DNA from: Welwitschia mirabilis
Taxonomy: Eukaryota; Gnetophyta; Gnetopsida; Welwitschiales
Assembly (NCBI GenBank): GCA_051453625.1
Contig: JBOZIK010000001.1
Location: 158,035,816 to 158,099,815, forward strand
Direction of reading: 5' to 3'
Length of the DNA: 64,000 nt
Below are positions 10,796 to 24,060 of the stretch, piece after piece; the stretch's first letter is position 1, and every line of letters begins with the position of its first letter. Under the pieces are notes generated by a model. It saw only the letters and a program-made list of their open reading frames with translations, was not told the origin of the DNA and did no database searches. A program made the position numbers and the translations under genes.

Positions 10796-12420
10796 ATTAT
10801 GTTTTTACAAAAATGAGAATAAATGTTTCTTTAAATAATGCTTTTATAGCTAACAGTATTACTAATGATGAATTAAAATCTCTATCTCATCATTTAAAGT
10901 ATATAGTTCTATGTAGTAATCAATCTAAACCTATTATCATTAGTGCTCATCTTATGCTTTAGTAAAAAAAAGAGAGAATACTGATTTATTAGTTGAACAT
11001 TCTTTAGCTTTTTGCTTGGTATTATCACAATTTGGTTAGTACTTATCCTCTTGTTTGTTCTCATGATATCTACTTAGAACTTGATATTAAATTTATTCAT
11101 CAAACACAACATAGGCTAAATCCAAAGCTTTATGATGTTTTTAAAGGATAAATCATAAGACTTTAGGAATCTATTATTATTTACTCCATTGTAGATAGTA
11201 AATGAGTGAGTCCTTTATAAGTTATCCCAAAGAAGAATGGTAATTGACAAATTTGTATTAATTTTCATTCTCTTAATAATCATATTAAGAAAGGTCATTT
11301 TCCTCTTCCTTTTATTAATTTAATTTTTGATAAACTTTTTAGCCATTATTATTATTATTTTTTAGATGGATATAATAGTTATAGTCAAATTCCTATAGTT
11401 TTAAAATATTGAGAAAATACTACTTTTACTTGTTCCTTTGGAAATTTTGTGTATCATTGCATATCTTTTGAATCATGTAATGCCCTTGTAACTTTTCAAA
11501 GATGTATGAATGGTCTTTTTACTAAATTTATTAATGAATTTTTAGAAATATTTATAGATTATTTTTCTCTCTATAGTGATTTTTTAAATCAAAAAATGTG
11601 TCATTTGAAGTTAATCTTAAATCATTGTATTGATCATTATCTTAAGCTTAGTTAATAAATGGTCATTTCATGGTTACTAGAGGCATTATTATTAATCATA
11701 TTATTTCTAAAGAAAGAATAGAAATAGATCCTACTAATATTAATATCATTTATTCATTACCTGTTTTTACTTATGTTAAATATATAAGATCTTTCTTAGG
11801 GCATGCTAGTTTCTTTCTCCATTTCATTTCATATTTTAGTTCTCTTAGTAAATCTTTGACTGAATTGCTTTTGAAAGATGCATCTTTTCCTTGGAAAATT
11901 AAGTGTGAACTTGCATTTTAAAAATTTAAATATATTTTTTCATCTTTAGTTGTGCTTTAATCTCCTAATTGACATTATATTTTTGAAGTTATAATGTAAG
12001 TGATTTTGTAGTAGATGTAGTCTTAGATCAAACTCTTGAGTGTAAAACCTTATCATTTCATATCCTAGTAAGACCTTAGATGATGCTTAGATTAACTATT
12101 CTACTTTATAAAAGGAGATGTTAGCTATAATATTTTCTCTTGAACAATTTTACCACTATCTTATTGATTATATTTTCATTACCATTACTAATCATGCTAC
12201 TTTAAAATACATCTAAATAAGCTCTTAACTAAACCTCATCTTATACATTAGTCTTTGCTTATATAAAATTCTATTATGACAATTAAAGATAAATTAGGAA
12301 AGAAAAACCTAGTTGCTAATCATTTATCTCATATTTTTGTGCCTATTAATTCATCTTGAATTAGTGAAAATTTTCTTAATGAAATTTTATTTGTTATAAA
12401 TGTTTTACTGTAGTATACCA
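10796..12420 (+). pseudogene. Athila reverse transcriptase and RNase H, broken
   Basis: RT is recognisable from about 11090. IPKKNGN and the HSLNNHIKKGHFPLPF box (about 11230-11310) are followed by FLDGYNSYSQIPI and TTFTCSFGNF. The catalytic box reads EIFIDYFSLY: the second Asp of the FxDD motif has become Tyr (TAT at 11560-11562). RNase H-like sequence follows to ~12400 with KEMLAIIFSLEQF-type wording near 12110-12150. Stops are mostly at Gln or Trp positions. No protein can be made. Confidence 0.85.
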
Positions 12421-12579
12421 ATATTGCAAATTTTACATCCTGTGGTAAACTTCCTAGTAATATATCTTATTATGATCAAATGAAAACTTTATTTTAACAA
12501 CATAAATTTCTTTGAAAACCACCTTTTTGTTTAAATATTATGATGATCAAATCTTTTTAAGGGGTGTATTTGAAAATAA

Positions 12580-13705
12580 AATGACTGTTATACTAGAATT
12601 TTGTCATTATAGTGTTTGTGATGGTCATTTTAATGGAAGAAAATGATACATAAAGTTTTAAATATAGGATTCTTTTAATCTACTCTTTTTAAAGATTCTA
12701 CTAAATTTTATAAATCATGTGATAAATACCAAAGAATGGGTAGCATTAGTAGGAGAAACAAAATGCCTCTTGAACCTATCATTGTTTGTAAACCTATTGA
12801 TGTTTTGGGTATTGATTTAATTGGATAATTTTCTCCATCCTTTGGTAATATTTATATTTTCATTTGTGGGGATTATGTTTCTAAAAGAATAGAAGTTAAA
12901 GCTTATAAAGATTATGATGCTAAGATTGTTGTTACATTTTGAAAGATTAAGTTATTTTCCATTTTGGTTATCCTAAGGTAATCATTAGTAACTAAGAAAC
13001 CCATTTTTGTAATATAATATTTAGAAACCTTATGCTTAAATGTGGTATTATCATAAAGTAGCTTCTGCTTATCATCCTCAAACTAATGGCTAAATTAGAG
13101 TAATAAACCATGAGATTATTAAAGTTCTCTAAAAAATAATTAGTTTAATAGAAAAGATTGGTTGCTAAAATTGTCTGATGTATTATGAGCTTATTGTATA
13201 GCTTTTAAAACTTACATTAGTATAACTCCTTTCAAACTCATTTTTGTTAAACAATGTTTTCTTCTTATTAAGATAGAAAATCAAGCTTTTGATACTATTC
13301 ATAAACTTAATCTTAATTTTGAAATATTTGCTAAATATATATTAGATCAATTAAATGAGTTACATGAAATAAGATTAAGTTCTTATTATAATAAAGTTCT
13401 TGCTAAAAAATGAATGAAATATTATCATGATTAGATCATTCCTAGGAAAATTTTTTATGTAGGTAATAAATTTTTTCTTTCTAATTCTTATCTTCATTTA
13501 TTTCCTAGAAAATTAAAATATAAATGAAAAGGTCCCTTTGTTGTTAGTCATGTATTTCCTATTGGAACTACTAACATTCAAGATCCTAAAACTGATTATG
13601 TTCAATAAGTAAATGGATCTAAACTCAAGTTATTTATGGATCAAAATTCAAATGGGGTTGAGATCTATTTTCATTCATCTTTTGAATGTAAATGTGATAA
13701 AATAT
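12580..13705 (+). pseudogene. Athila integrase, broken
   Basis: The zinc-binding end reads FYKSCDKYQRMG (about 12700-12740). The first catalytic Asp lies in VLGIDLIG (about 12808-12830). A later block resembles ASAYHPQTNGQ with a stop (13060-13100), and the C-terminal part (13430-13690) includes a GPFVV-like strand and ends near FECKCDK. Integrase would insert the DNA copy into the genome. Frameshifts and stops disable it. Confidence 0.82.
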
Positions 13706-15931
13706 AAAAAACCAAAAGATTAATGAATTTGTTTGTATTTTTTGGTTTACTTAAAACTTTCAAAAATATTGATATTTTTTAGATGATGAAATGAGAGCTA
13801 TGAATCTCATGTAGTCACATTCAGAAGAGCTATAACCTCTAGGAAATACTTAATTATATTTGTTTTTCAAATAGTATTAACCCAAAAATATTTTTGACTT
13901 CTGTTTTTTAGTTTTCTTTTTCTTTTCTACCTTAATAAATTTTAATCAAGCTATATATTTTTCACCCCAAAATCATTTTTTTTAATCAATTTGAAGAGTA
14001 TAACGAATTATTACTTAGGTTCTAGGATATCTCTAAATCTAATTTTACCATGAGCTCTTTATTTTTCAAACTTATGTTACTCATTTTCTACAAAACCATC
14101 TTATTTCAAGTAAATCATGGAATAATGGCACTACAACACTAAAATTGCACTATTCATGGTGTTGTTGTGCCACTATTCAAAATAATGCTTGTAGTACTCA
14201 TTATAAAAAACATCTTTATGGCTTTGAGACCTCATTTTTTCATTAAAATCCTTAAGAATTAGGCTAAGATCTATGTGGTACTTTTAAATTTGAATAGTAA
14301 AGCTCTACCAAAATGGCAGTGAATCTTATTTCAGCTTTTTCTTTCATCATTTCCTTTTCCTTATAGTTATTTTTTATTTTTCATGTTAGAATTTGATTGG
14401 CAAATTTATTTACTCTATGCTATTTCTTGTCTTTACTCCTAAATATGTTGATTTAGTTATGTATTGGGTAGGGGATTAGTTAGTTGATCTAGATGATGCT
14501 TTATATCCTAATGATACTATATCTATGATTTTCAGAAACCTCTATTTTGATGAAGACAAAAATATAGAGGAGTATAATGTAGATGATCTTATAATTTACT
14601 AACTCCCTAGAGCTATAGTTGATGCATTAGAAATACCATACAACACTAGTAACTAGGAATTGATGAATTCACATGCTTCTTTGGAGATGATATTACTTGT
14701 CCTAGATGATCTTAACCTTAATCCTAGTCTCTATGCTAATGATTTTCCTATTAATCATATTAAGCCATCTAATATAACTCTTACACTTTACATTATGCCA
14801 AAAATCCTAGGTACTTCTCGTACATCTCATGCATTTCCTAATGTCTTAAGAATTGTTTAGCTATTTAAACAAGGATGTGCTTCTTATGTTTCTTATCTTA
14901 TGTTTTCTCATGTGTTTTATGCACATTCTTCTTAGATTAATTACCCATCAATACCTTGAGTTTAATATAATTGATCGTATTAAATATTCTTTCCATTTTT
15001 CTATTGATTTTAGATAGCTTGAGGAGGCAGAGCGGATTTTTGAGCACGACTAGTAGCAGTAGTTGCATAGAACTCAGCCTAGTAGCAAGGTATCCCTTTA
15101 GATAAGATAGATCATGAGATGAAGAGGCCATACTAGTCTATTCATAGCTTGACATTTGCATTCTACTCTATGACTCGCTTCTTCTCCCATAAACATGGAT
15201 CAAGATGAGAACAGGATGTAGCTTACCATGAACTTTAATGTTTAGCCATTATTATTTAATGTGAGTATCATGATAGAGATTGTAGTGGACCTTCTTCTAC
15301 TCATCACTCTCCAACTCATTAGCTTAGTTATATTTGTTTAGACTGAAATATTTCTTATGCTTCACTACTATCTTTATTAGTGTGTTATATGTTTGTAATG
15401 CTTTATCAGTTTATATGATATTATACATGTTTAATATATGAAATATATGAGATTCACTTTCTTATGTAATATTGTTTTATAATATAATATTATGGATGTG
15501 ATTTTAGTTTATCTAGATCATGTCCACATTTTCTTTTCTTTTTACAAATGAATAAAACTTAATAAAATTTTAGCCTTAATTCTTCATGAATAAAATTTTG
15601 AAGTTTCTAATATGTCTGTATTTACTTATTATCCCATGTGACATATATACATTATCATGCTTTTATTATTATTGGTATTGTTACTTTATATGTTGAGTTA
15701 TTTATAGGACTAGCATAAAGATCCACAATCATTTATTTAAGCTATAGAAATCTCAATGATTAATCCATAAGGCTTGGTAAATTATGTAATTCCTTACTAT
15801 TAGGTGAATGATGAATTTCATTAGATATTCTAATAATAGGTCTAATATACATTCTACAAATGAACATCTTAATTATTAGTAGGCTTCATTCCTCTTATAG
15901 TCATCACTTGCATGAGACATACATGAAAACC
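13706..15931 (+). other. Athila 3' region with a coding-like block of unknown role
   Basis: A long region between integrase and the polypurine tract, as is usual for Athila, which often has an extra ORF here. The piece 14480-14857 reads as one frame with few stops (DLDDALYPNDTISMIFRNLY and, from 14660, a run of 66 open codons). I do not recognise the protein and would not call it an envelope gene. The rest, including 15150-15930, shows no coding signal. A small hairpin lies at 14127-14171. Confidence 0.5.
14127..14171. repeat. Short inverted repeat (13-bp arms)
   Basis: ggcactacaacac (14127-14139) pairs with gtgttgttgtgcc (14159-14171) with one mismatch and a 19-base loop. Its role is unknown. 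Confidence 0.5.
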
Positions 15932-15941
15932 AATTGGGGGA
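15932..15941 (+). other. Athila polypurine tract
   Basis: aattggggga sits immediately before TGTGATGAAGCC, the start of the 3' LTR. This is the usual arrangement for gypsy elements. Confidence 0.75.
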
Positions 15942-18803
15942 TGTGATGAAGCCTAAATTTTGAATAAACTGAGGCATTAATACTTAATATTTTACATTAA
16001 TCTTTGAAATTTAATACTACATTTAGAGGTTTTTTTTTACTTTTCAAGTGATAAGTACCTTAGACATTCAATGAGCTTAAAATAATGCATTATGATTTAG
16101 TTCAAGGCTCTTCATGATGGTTGTGATTATAAGATCGAGATTTAGGGCAAAAATGTAGATTACAAATAATTACTTCAATATAGAAGCTCTATAGAAGATT
16201 CGTAGTCCATTTTCCAAAATCATAAACTATCCTCTTGCTAATGTAATAATTCCAACTCATTTTGACACTGGACGCATAACACAGGATGATATCAGAGTCT
16301 TTTAAGACATTGGTACCTTGGAAAATTATAGTTCAAAAGTCATAATCTATTTAGTTTTAGTCATTTTTAAGTTAAATTTGTTAAATTCAAATATTGTAAA
16401 GGATAAAATTAAATTAAGTTTTATTTTTGAATTTTTAGTAATTATGGATAAAGCTAACTATGACACTGTAGTGCCAATTCTAAGAGTAAAATGGAGCTAT
16501 AGCTCCATGTGAATATTTCATAGAATCAAACATAAATCACATGGAAATTCTTAGTTATTAGCTTGAAATTAATCCTAGAGTGCTTATAAAAACTGCCCTC
16601 TGTGCCCATACTAATATCATCTCATTATTATACTATTATTATGCCATTTTAAAGCTTTGGAATGATATTCTTTATTAGTTATCTCTCATTTTTCTCATTT
16701 TTAAGTTTATATTCTCTCTATATCAACTTTGAAATCCTTTGACATTCCTCATTCTCATTGTTTTTTGTCATTCAAAACCATTGTTAGCCTTCTAAACCCT
16801 TTTATACTCGATTTTACATCATCTTGTCTTTCATTTCCATTCATTTTGAGGGCATTGTAGGGGTGGTGAAGTGCACATGATCAGGCAGTGTAGGAGGAGG
16901 ATAAAGAATTAAATATTATAAATGATTGGATGATGAACTACTAGAAATATTTTTGCATTCTTCTAAAATCAATAAGTGTTCCTTTTTTTATGTTTTTCAT
17001 GATTTTTATTACTTGATTTATGCATGGTTATCATGATTTTCTTCAATGTAATTAGACTTTGTATAGCTTGTAGCATAGATATGCTAATTAGATTATACCT
17101 TTCATAGAATCTGATTTTTTTACATGTTTGGTCGATCTTTATCAAAAGAAATCATGTGTTTTGTTTTTATTCTCTCTTTTTTCTTCCATTCTTTTTATTT
17201 TCTATTAATGTCTCATTATTTCATTTTTCTTCGAAAGCAATTAATGTTGAATTTCTATTCTCTCCTCTCTAATAATAGTAGAGTGATATAAAAATATGTT
17301 ATTTATGCTTTTATGAAATAAAAAGTATTCTTTTTTATAAGAATTCTTCTCTCTTCTTTTTCCTTTCCCAAAATCAAAGTAGAATAGTTAATTTTAGAAC
17401 TTGTTTTAACCATAACGTTTTCTTTGCAACTCCTATGGTTTTAAAATTTTATTCATAGATTCCCCTCATACATTAGAAACTTTCTTTCCCAAAGTGTCAA
17501 AATCTAAATCTGACCTCTAAAACCCCTTTTTGGGTCATTTTGTGTCTTAGTGCAGTTTTACTTTGGCAAATGTCTAAATTATTAAATCTTTCTTTTTTCA
17601 ATTTTGCATAGTGATTTTCTCAATCATTTTTAATGTGTTTTTAGAAATTAAAAATTCTATCTTATAATATTTTATGATTACTTTTACAATATTAAATCTA
17701 TTTTTTTCTTTAAGTTTTATTGTTGGCTTAATATTCTCCATCAAAGTAGGGTTGACTATAATTTTTTACAACTTTTCTAGATGAACTATTTTTATTGATT
17801 GTAATTGATTTTAATTAATCTTGAATATTCAAATTTAGAAACTTATTTTATGGAATATTCTAAGTGTTTTAAGTGTTCTAAAATATTCTATTTCTATTTC
17901 TCTATATTTTCTCTCTCCTTTTTCTCTCTCTTCTTTTTTTTTATTTGATCACTTAAAACAACTCAAAATTAACTAGGATTACTTTAATTTAATAAACATT
18001 CTTATGCTAGTTTGCATTAATTTCTTATTGATTTAAACCCTAATTTTGATGTTTTCAATGCTTTTATAATTCATTTTGTGCTTAGTAAAGAGTTATCTTT
18101 CAAGTTAGACATATTGCGATTTAGCAAAAATTTTAATATTATCAAATAATTTGCCTAGTTAATTTGAAGAAACTAGATTGATAAGTGTTATCTTTTTATT
18201 ATAAGTTTATGTACATTTTACATAGAATGGATCCTGATGTTTGAATTACTTAATTACGTCCATTTTATATGAATCAAAGAAGTTAACTTTTCAAGGAAAA
18301 TTATTTTACAGATGAAAATGGCCTAGGTAAATTTGATTGTTTAAAATTCTTTGCTTATTTATGTGAATTATAAATGATCTTTAGAATCTTATGAATGTTC
18401 ATATAATATTAGTTCTTCTTATTTAATTGTATTTTCCTTTTTACATCTTGTGAAATTATGCTCTTACACATAATTTTTCATGATTATTTTATGTTATGTA
18501 TGTTAAATTAGTTGTATGTCTTCTAAGAGAAAAAGTTATTTTATGACATTAAGTGATAGTTTGATAAAGTAATATTAATATTTCTATAAAAATTCATGTC
18601 AAGTGTTCCATCAGTTCAATACTCGTGTGCTTCCACTATATATGCAATTTGACTGAGGAGGTTTCTTTATGTTACCGATTAAACTTTTTATACTTAACTT
18701 TCTTTTTCTAAGTTAAATTATTATATTAAGTATAAATTTCTATTTGTGAAGGCTTAAAGCATTATCTACTAATTGTAAAAATTGAGTTTCTTCTTTGTTT
18801 AAT
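15942..18803 (+). repeat. Athila 3' LTR
   Basis: About 2.86 kb, starting TGTGATGAAG right after the polypurine tract. Its last ~780 bases match 118-904. The right edge is placed where the two copies stop matching (ctttgtttaa against ctttatttaa). It contains no coding frame. A CT-rich stretch lies near 17895-17945. Confidence 0.8.
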
Positions 18804-19712
18804 TCTTGTGTAGGTTAAAAAAGCAATTCACAACATAAGGGGACACCAAGATTTAGACTAGATCAGCCATGGGATTCACAGAAGCCATCTTGATTCTTAT
18901 GTAAGTTAAAGAAGTAGTTCACAACATAAAGAAGTGCCAAGATTTGGAGTATAGCAACTATAAGATTAACAGAAGCCATCTTGATGCTCACGTAGGTTAA
19001 AGACGTAGTTCACAACATAAGGGAATATCAAGATTTGGAGTAGAGTAACTACAGAATTCATAATAGTAACCTCGATGCTCATGCAAGTTAAAGAAGGAAT
19101 TCATAACATAAAAAGTCATCAATATTTGACTAGAGTAGTCATAAGATTCACAGAAGCTATCTCGATGATCTTGTAGGTTAAAGAAGCAATTCACAATATA
19201 AAGGAGAACTAAGATTTAGAGTAGATTAGCCGCGAGATCCACAAAAGATACTGTAATGCTAATGTAGGCTAAAGAAGTAGTTTACAACATAAAGAGGTTC
19301 TACAATTTGGAGTAGAGTAGTTATGGAACCCACAAAAACCAACTAGATGCTTATGCAAGTTAAAGAAGTAGCTCACAACATAAGGGATTACCAAGGTTTG
19401 GAGTAGAGTAATCACGAGACCCACAAAAGTCACCTTAGTTATCATGCAGGTTAAAGAAGTAGTTCACAAAAATAAGAGGACATAAAAGTTTGGAGTAGAA
19501 CATTTGCAAATCTCACAAAAGCCACCTCGAGGCTTATGTAGGTTAAAGAAGTAGTTCATAACATAAGGGGATACCAAGATTTGGAGTGGAGTAGCTACAA
19601 AATCATAAAAGCCACTTTAATTCTTGTGAAGATTAAAGAAGTAATTGACAATATAAGGAGATACCAAGGTTTAAATTAGATCCATTATGAGATGCATAGA
19701 TGTTACATCATC
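18804..19712. repeat. Tandem array, ten copies of a 91-bp unit
   Basis: The marker gttaaagaagtagttcac (with variants) starts at 18814, 18905, 18996, 19087, 19177, 19268, 19359, 19450, 19542 and 19632, so the spacing is 90-92 and mostly exactly 91. Each unit also carries a piece like accaagatttggagtagag and one like cacaaaagccacctcgatg. Units differ by many transitions but very few indels. As 91 is not a multiple of 3, the array does not encode a repeated protein. It abuts the Athila LTR with no spacer. Confidence 0.95.
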
Positions 19713-19865
19713 ATAAAATATAAGTAATAAGTAAATTTATTAAATAACTAACTATAAAATTAGATAACTTTTACTTTGTCATTAGTTGGTAATTAAGATA
19801 ACAACTATATGATCATTATAGCTCCTAAAACTAAACTTTCCACTATATAAAGGTGAATTAAAGAA
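19713..19865. other. AT-rich spacer before the second gypsy element
   Basis: No coding frame. It could be the remains of a 5' LTR and leader for the next element, but I find no match to that element's 3' LTR. Confidence 0.35.
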
Positions 19866-20990
19866 ATGGAAGTAGATGGCATAGGGGCAAAGATTACATT
19901 GCAAGTTATGAAAGATCATATACATACTCACATCATTACCTTAGAGTAAAGACTTGACAAACTTCATAGTTGATTTGAAAATAACCATGTCAATGTAGAA
20001 GCTTTGAAAAGAGAAACTAATGAAAAATTAGACTTACTTCTATAAGTTCTAGGAGGAAAACCTTGGAAGTAAAGCACTCATAAGTTATAGTCTCAAATAC
20101 AAGCTTAAAATGAGAAAATAGATCATTTATCTAGTTAATCCTTATAGTCTAGAGACCAAACAAATCTAATTAATATCCACAAAAGAATCAACTAGTTTAA
20201 TGATTACATTTCTTATTTACCATAAGAAACCAAGTTCCATAGAATAAATGATCGAGACTTAATCAGGTATGTCAAAAAAGTATAAATTTAAATGTATGCT
20301 AGTGCCTTAAGCTCTTATGAATAAGCCTTAGAGTGATTACAATATATCAAAAATCACTTCAAATCAAAAATATGCAAAATGAATTATGAAGTTAATATGT
20401 AGCCATGTTCTTAATTAAAGATGTTGAAGTCATATTAATATGTAAAAGAATGACTAGGTTCATTAATCTAATTTCATAGAGGAATTCTGAAGAGCTTCCA
20501 TTCTTGATTACTTCATTAAGGAAAAATGAATGCAGTTCAAATTTTTACAATTAGGGAGAAGAACACTTGATGAATAATAGAAAAACTTTCAAAGGCTAGC
20601 TAAATATTAAATAAATTGAGACCAATAAGAACCTTGTAAATGACTTCATAGGAACTCTACCACAAATATTATGGAATCTCATCTATCTATTTGAGTAAAA
20701 TAACCTCAAGAAACTTATCAAAAATCCAATATTATATGGAAGTGGAGTAATGACTTCCCACACAAGCTCAAATGGCTAACATTATAAAGTTAATACAATG
20801 ACTGATAAATTATCATAACATTCCATTAAAATAGCCAAGGAAATCATCAATAAGTGGAATGAAGTGTTTAGCCTAAATGTATCATTACTACAAGAAGAAA
20901 GAATAGCTCATGAGATACTACCCTAACAATAAGGGAATAATTGAGTAAAGCTTACCTTCCATTAGATAAGAATAAAGTACAAACTAAAAA
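19866..20990 (+). pseudogene. Gypsy gag, broken
   Basis: It opens MEVDGIGAKITLQVMKDHIH at a good ATG and then gives a heptad-like polar stretch. RRTLDE..KNFQRLAKY near 20555-20610 is the usual retrotransposon-gag helix pattern. Many stops. No zinc knuckle was found. Confidence 0.65.
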
Positions 20991-21039
20991 GCAACTCTTC
21001 AAAGCAATCCAAATAGGTTTTGTACAAAACCAATTCTAG

Positions 21040-21560
21040 TAATTGAGCTTAAAGGATTCTTAGAAAATAAATCTATTTTATTTATTATTAATAGTAATGC
21101 TAGTAATAATTTCATTTAACCAAAAATTATAAATTATTTTTAAAATCCAATAACTAGATATCTTAGTTTCATAGTGGAAGTCACAATAGAAAAGTATTAA
21201 GCCAATCTTGTCTTTATGCAAAGTTAACATTTACCATATAAGGATTAAGATTCATAGGCAAATTTTATGTGTTTAATATTGGCAAGTATGATGTAATTCT
21301 AGGCATGTCTTTCTTAGGTTAGTATAATGTAAAATCTTCATTTCAAGAATAAATCATTTTTATCCCAAATCCGTTTGAAGGTCAGGTACTCAGAGGAAAA
21401 GGAAAGAGGGAAAAATCCCATTTTATGACAAAAAGGGAAATATGGAAAGCCATAAAAAGAACACAATTATTTTGTGCTATTATCATGAATAAAGACAAGG
21501 TCCAGTTTCCAGAAGAACTACATGAATTCCATGAAGTCTTTGAAGATAAACTAGATTTAC
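21040..21560 (+). pseudogene. Gypsy aspartic protease, active site lost
   Basis: The active-site region reads INSNASNNFI at 21084-21116, where the family has IDSGASHNFI: the catalytic Asp codon is now AAT. The second half reads KYDVILGMSFLG (about 21270-21318), the flap-end signature, then ELHEFHEVFEDKLDLP, the linker into RT. Confidence 0.8.
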
Positions 21561-22400
21561 CACTAAAGTGAAAAATTTAATACTTTATAAATATTGTATT
21601 GGATGCATAATTAATTTCTTATGCCCTATATAACTTCTAAGAGAACTCAAATTACAAATAGAATAGCTCATGAAAGGGAAAAAAAGACTAAGTATTCACC
21701 ATAGGAAGCATCAGTTTTATTTATGAAAATGAAGGAATAGTCACTCTATCTATGCATTGATTACTAATAATTAAATAATGTAAGCATTAAGAATAAATAT
21801 TCATTACCTAAAATTGATTATTTATTTGACCAATTATGGAGGATATCATACTTTAATAAGATCCATTTAGAGTGAAGATATAATCAAATTCACATAAAGG
21901 AAAAAAATATTCCAAAAATGACATTTAAAATAAGATATGGTAATTTTGGATTCACAGCGATTTCTTTTAAGTTAAAAAATGATTCAACCACATTCACAAC
22001 ATTAATGAAAAACATCTTCCTTGTATACTTAAATTAATTTGTAGTGGCTTTTATGAATGATATTCTAGTATATTCAAAGAATAGAGATAATCATACCTAG
22101 CATTTGAAGATAAAATTGCAAATACTTAAAGATCATAAACTTACTATCGAGCTGAGTTAGTATGAATTCTTATAAAATTTAGTTAACTACATAGATCATA
22201 TTATATCTAAAAAAGGAATCTGAATAAAATATAATAAAGTAGAAGTAGTTAAATATTAGCCAAAATCAAATAATCCCACAAATGTAAAAAGCTTCTTAGG
22301 ATTAGCAGGGTTTTATAGGTATTTTATCCAAAATTTTTGAAAAATTACAAAATCATTAATAGATCTAAAAAATTAACAAGTTTATTTTTATTTTAATAAC
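21561..22400 (+). pseudogene. Gypsy reverse transcriptase, broken
   Basis: [15 protein letters not shown] (about 21790-21835) and MTFKIRYGNFGFTAISF are standard RT boxes. The catalytic box is AFMNDILVYSKN, with the first Asp of FxDD changed to Asn (AAT at 22056-22058). SFLGLAGFYRYFI (about 22285-22325) marks the thumb. Stops fall mainly at Gln and Trp positions. Confidence 0.85.
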
Positions 22401-22900
22401 AAATGCAGGTAGGCTTATTTTCAAATCAAATTCTTACTAATCTTAGAACCAATATTAAAGATTCTAGAAATGGATAAAGAATTCTTGTTATAACAAATGG
22501 ATGTGGAGAAGGTATTAGCAATGTTCTCATGCAAGATCCTTATGTGATTACATATGAATCATGAAATCCTAATACGAATGAATAAAATTATCTACTACAT
22601 AACCTAGAAATCCTTACTATTATCCATGCATTAAATATTTGGAGACATTACCTCTTAGAAGAAATGTTTCAAATAAATACAAATCATAAAATTTTGGAAT
22701 TCTTGCAAAAGCAACCTCTGTTAAATATGAGATAAAGCAAATGGTTGGAAATCTTAGCAAAATATTATTTTTGATCTAAAATATAATTCAAGAAAATAAA
22801 ATAAGTTAGTTGATGCTCTTAGTCAGATGTGGTGTATGGTGGTATCTACTATTAATTTAAAAATGGCCAAAGAAATCAAATCCCAAGTATTTAATGACCA
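22401..22900 (+). pseudogene. Gypsy RNase H, broken
   Basis: A LEMDKEFLL-like start, then stretches equivalent to NYxxHxLEILTIIHALNIWRHYL (about 22590-22655) and a KPLLNMR-like segment. Shape and order fit RNase H. The catalytic residues are not all readable. Confidence 0.65.
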
Positions 22901-22949
22901 ACTATTTAGAGAAATTTAGAATAAGTTATTATGATAAGAAGCAGTTTCA

Positions 22950-24060
22950 CTTTATCATTTAATAATGGATGGCATTTTGATGAAGAGGAGAAGAATATGC
23001 ATTCCTTAAGAACTTTGGAAATGATAACTCTTGCGAGAAGCTCATGAGGTCCCATATGTAGGACATCTTGGATTTGTAAAAACTTATGCCACATTATAAA
23101 AATAATACTACTAGCTCGAAATGAGAAGCTAAATAAAGAATTTATCAAAAGATGCTTAGTTTGTTAGAAGACTAAGGTGGAATAATAAAAATCCACTAGC
23201 CTTTTGAAACCTGTAGAAGTACCATCATGGAAATGGAAGGCAATCATCATGGATTTCATTAGAGGATTTCCCAAGATAGTTAAAAAACATGAAATAATTT
23301 TTGTATATGTTAATAGATTAATGAAGATGACTTATTTTATTCAAACTAAGATAATAGCAATAGTAGAAGAAATTACAATCCAATTCATAATGGATATTTT
23401 TAAACTACACAGTACTCCAAGAATTATTATATCTGACCATGACCTAAAGTTTTCATTAACTTTTTCATAATAATTCTTTAAATAATTATGGATGCAAGTG
23501 TTTCACCCAAAAATGATGAAAAAATAGTATGAGTGAATTGTATATTGGAAGATATACTAAGAAGCTATGTTGGTAGCAAATCCACCAGATGGGAAGAGTA
23601 TTTTCATTTGGCCAAATTTTCTTATAGTCAAGGATATTGGTCCTTTAGAAAATGTGATTCTTGTAAAGATATGTATGGTATAAACTTTATGACTTCAATC
23701 ACTTGGAATGATCCCACTTAGAGAGAAAAAAAACAACAAGAATAATTTTAAAAGATGAAAAAATTATCAATAAATTTCAAAAAGAACTATAGGATGCCCA
23801 ATATAGGTACAAGAAATATTTTGATCAAAAGAACTCTTATTAAATATTTCAAATGGATGATCAAGTCCTTATAAAAGTTAAACCAAAAAGGACATTCTTG
23901 AAATTAAAAAATTATAGCGAATTAGCTCCTCAATATTGTAGATCCTTTCCAATTATCTAAAGAATTGACATGTTAGCTCATAAGCTGAACCTCCTAACCC
24001 AATGGTCTCAAGTACATCCAGTATTCCATATTAGTTTACTTAAAGCATATTATTCAAGAA
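22950..24060 (+). pseudogene. Gypsy integrase, broken
   Basis: The zinc-finger start is HEVPYVGHLGFVKTYATL (about 23040-23095). The core has MDFIRGFPKI (first Asp, 23248-23277) and IISDHDLKF (second Asp, about 23430-23455) within an open run of 88 codons. The C-terminal part ends VHPVFHISLLKAYYS (about 24010-24057). It is interrupted by stops and frameshifts. Confidence 0.85.

Larger units (their letters stand above)
118..18803 (+). mobile_element. Athila-type Ty3/gypsy LTR retrotransposon, decayed, interrupted by a copia insertion
   Basis: Seen: two related LTR sequences (118-904 and the end of 15942-18803) flank, in order, a primer site, gag, protease, RT/RNase H, integrase, a long 3' region and a polypurine tract, all on the plus strand. 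By eye the LTR copies are about 85 percent identical over their first ~130 comparable bases, so the insertion is old. The gag ends in an LRSGK motif and the RT and integrase wording is typical of the Athila lineage. Every gene has many stops and frameshifts. A 7.35 kb copia element splits the protease gene. Without that insertion the visible element is about 11.3 kb, in the usual Athila range once the missing part of the 5' LTR is added. Confidence 0.9.

Noticed and set aside
13706-15931. Envelope gene in the Athila 3' region
   Set aside because: No signal peptide, transmembrane segment or known envelope motif can be read; only a short unrecognised coding-like block.
16291-16303. tgatatcagagtc, similar to a tRNA-Met primer site
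   Set aside because: It lies inside the Athila 3' LTR with no LTR edge next to it and no element body; likely chance.
18804-19712. Possible CRISPR-like array
   Set aside because: The whole 91-bp unit repeats with no unique spacers, and the DNA is plant nuclear.
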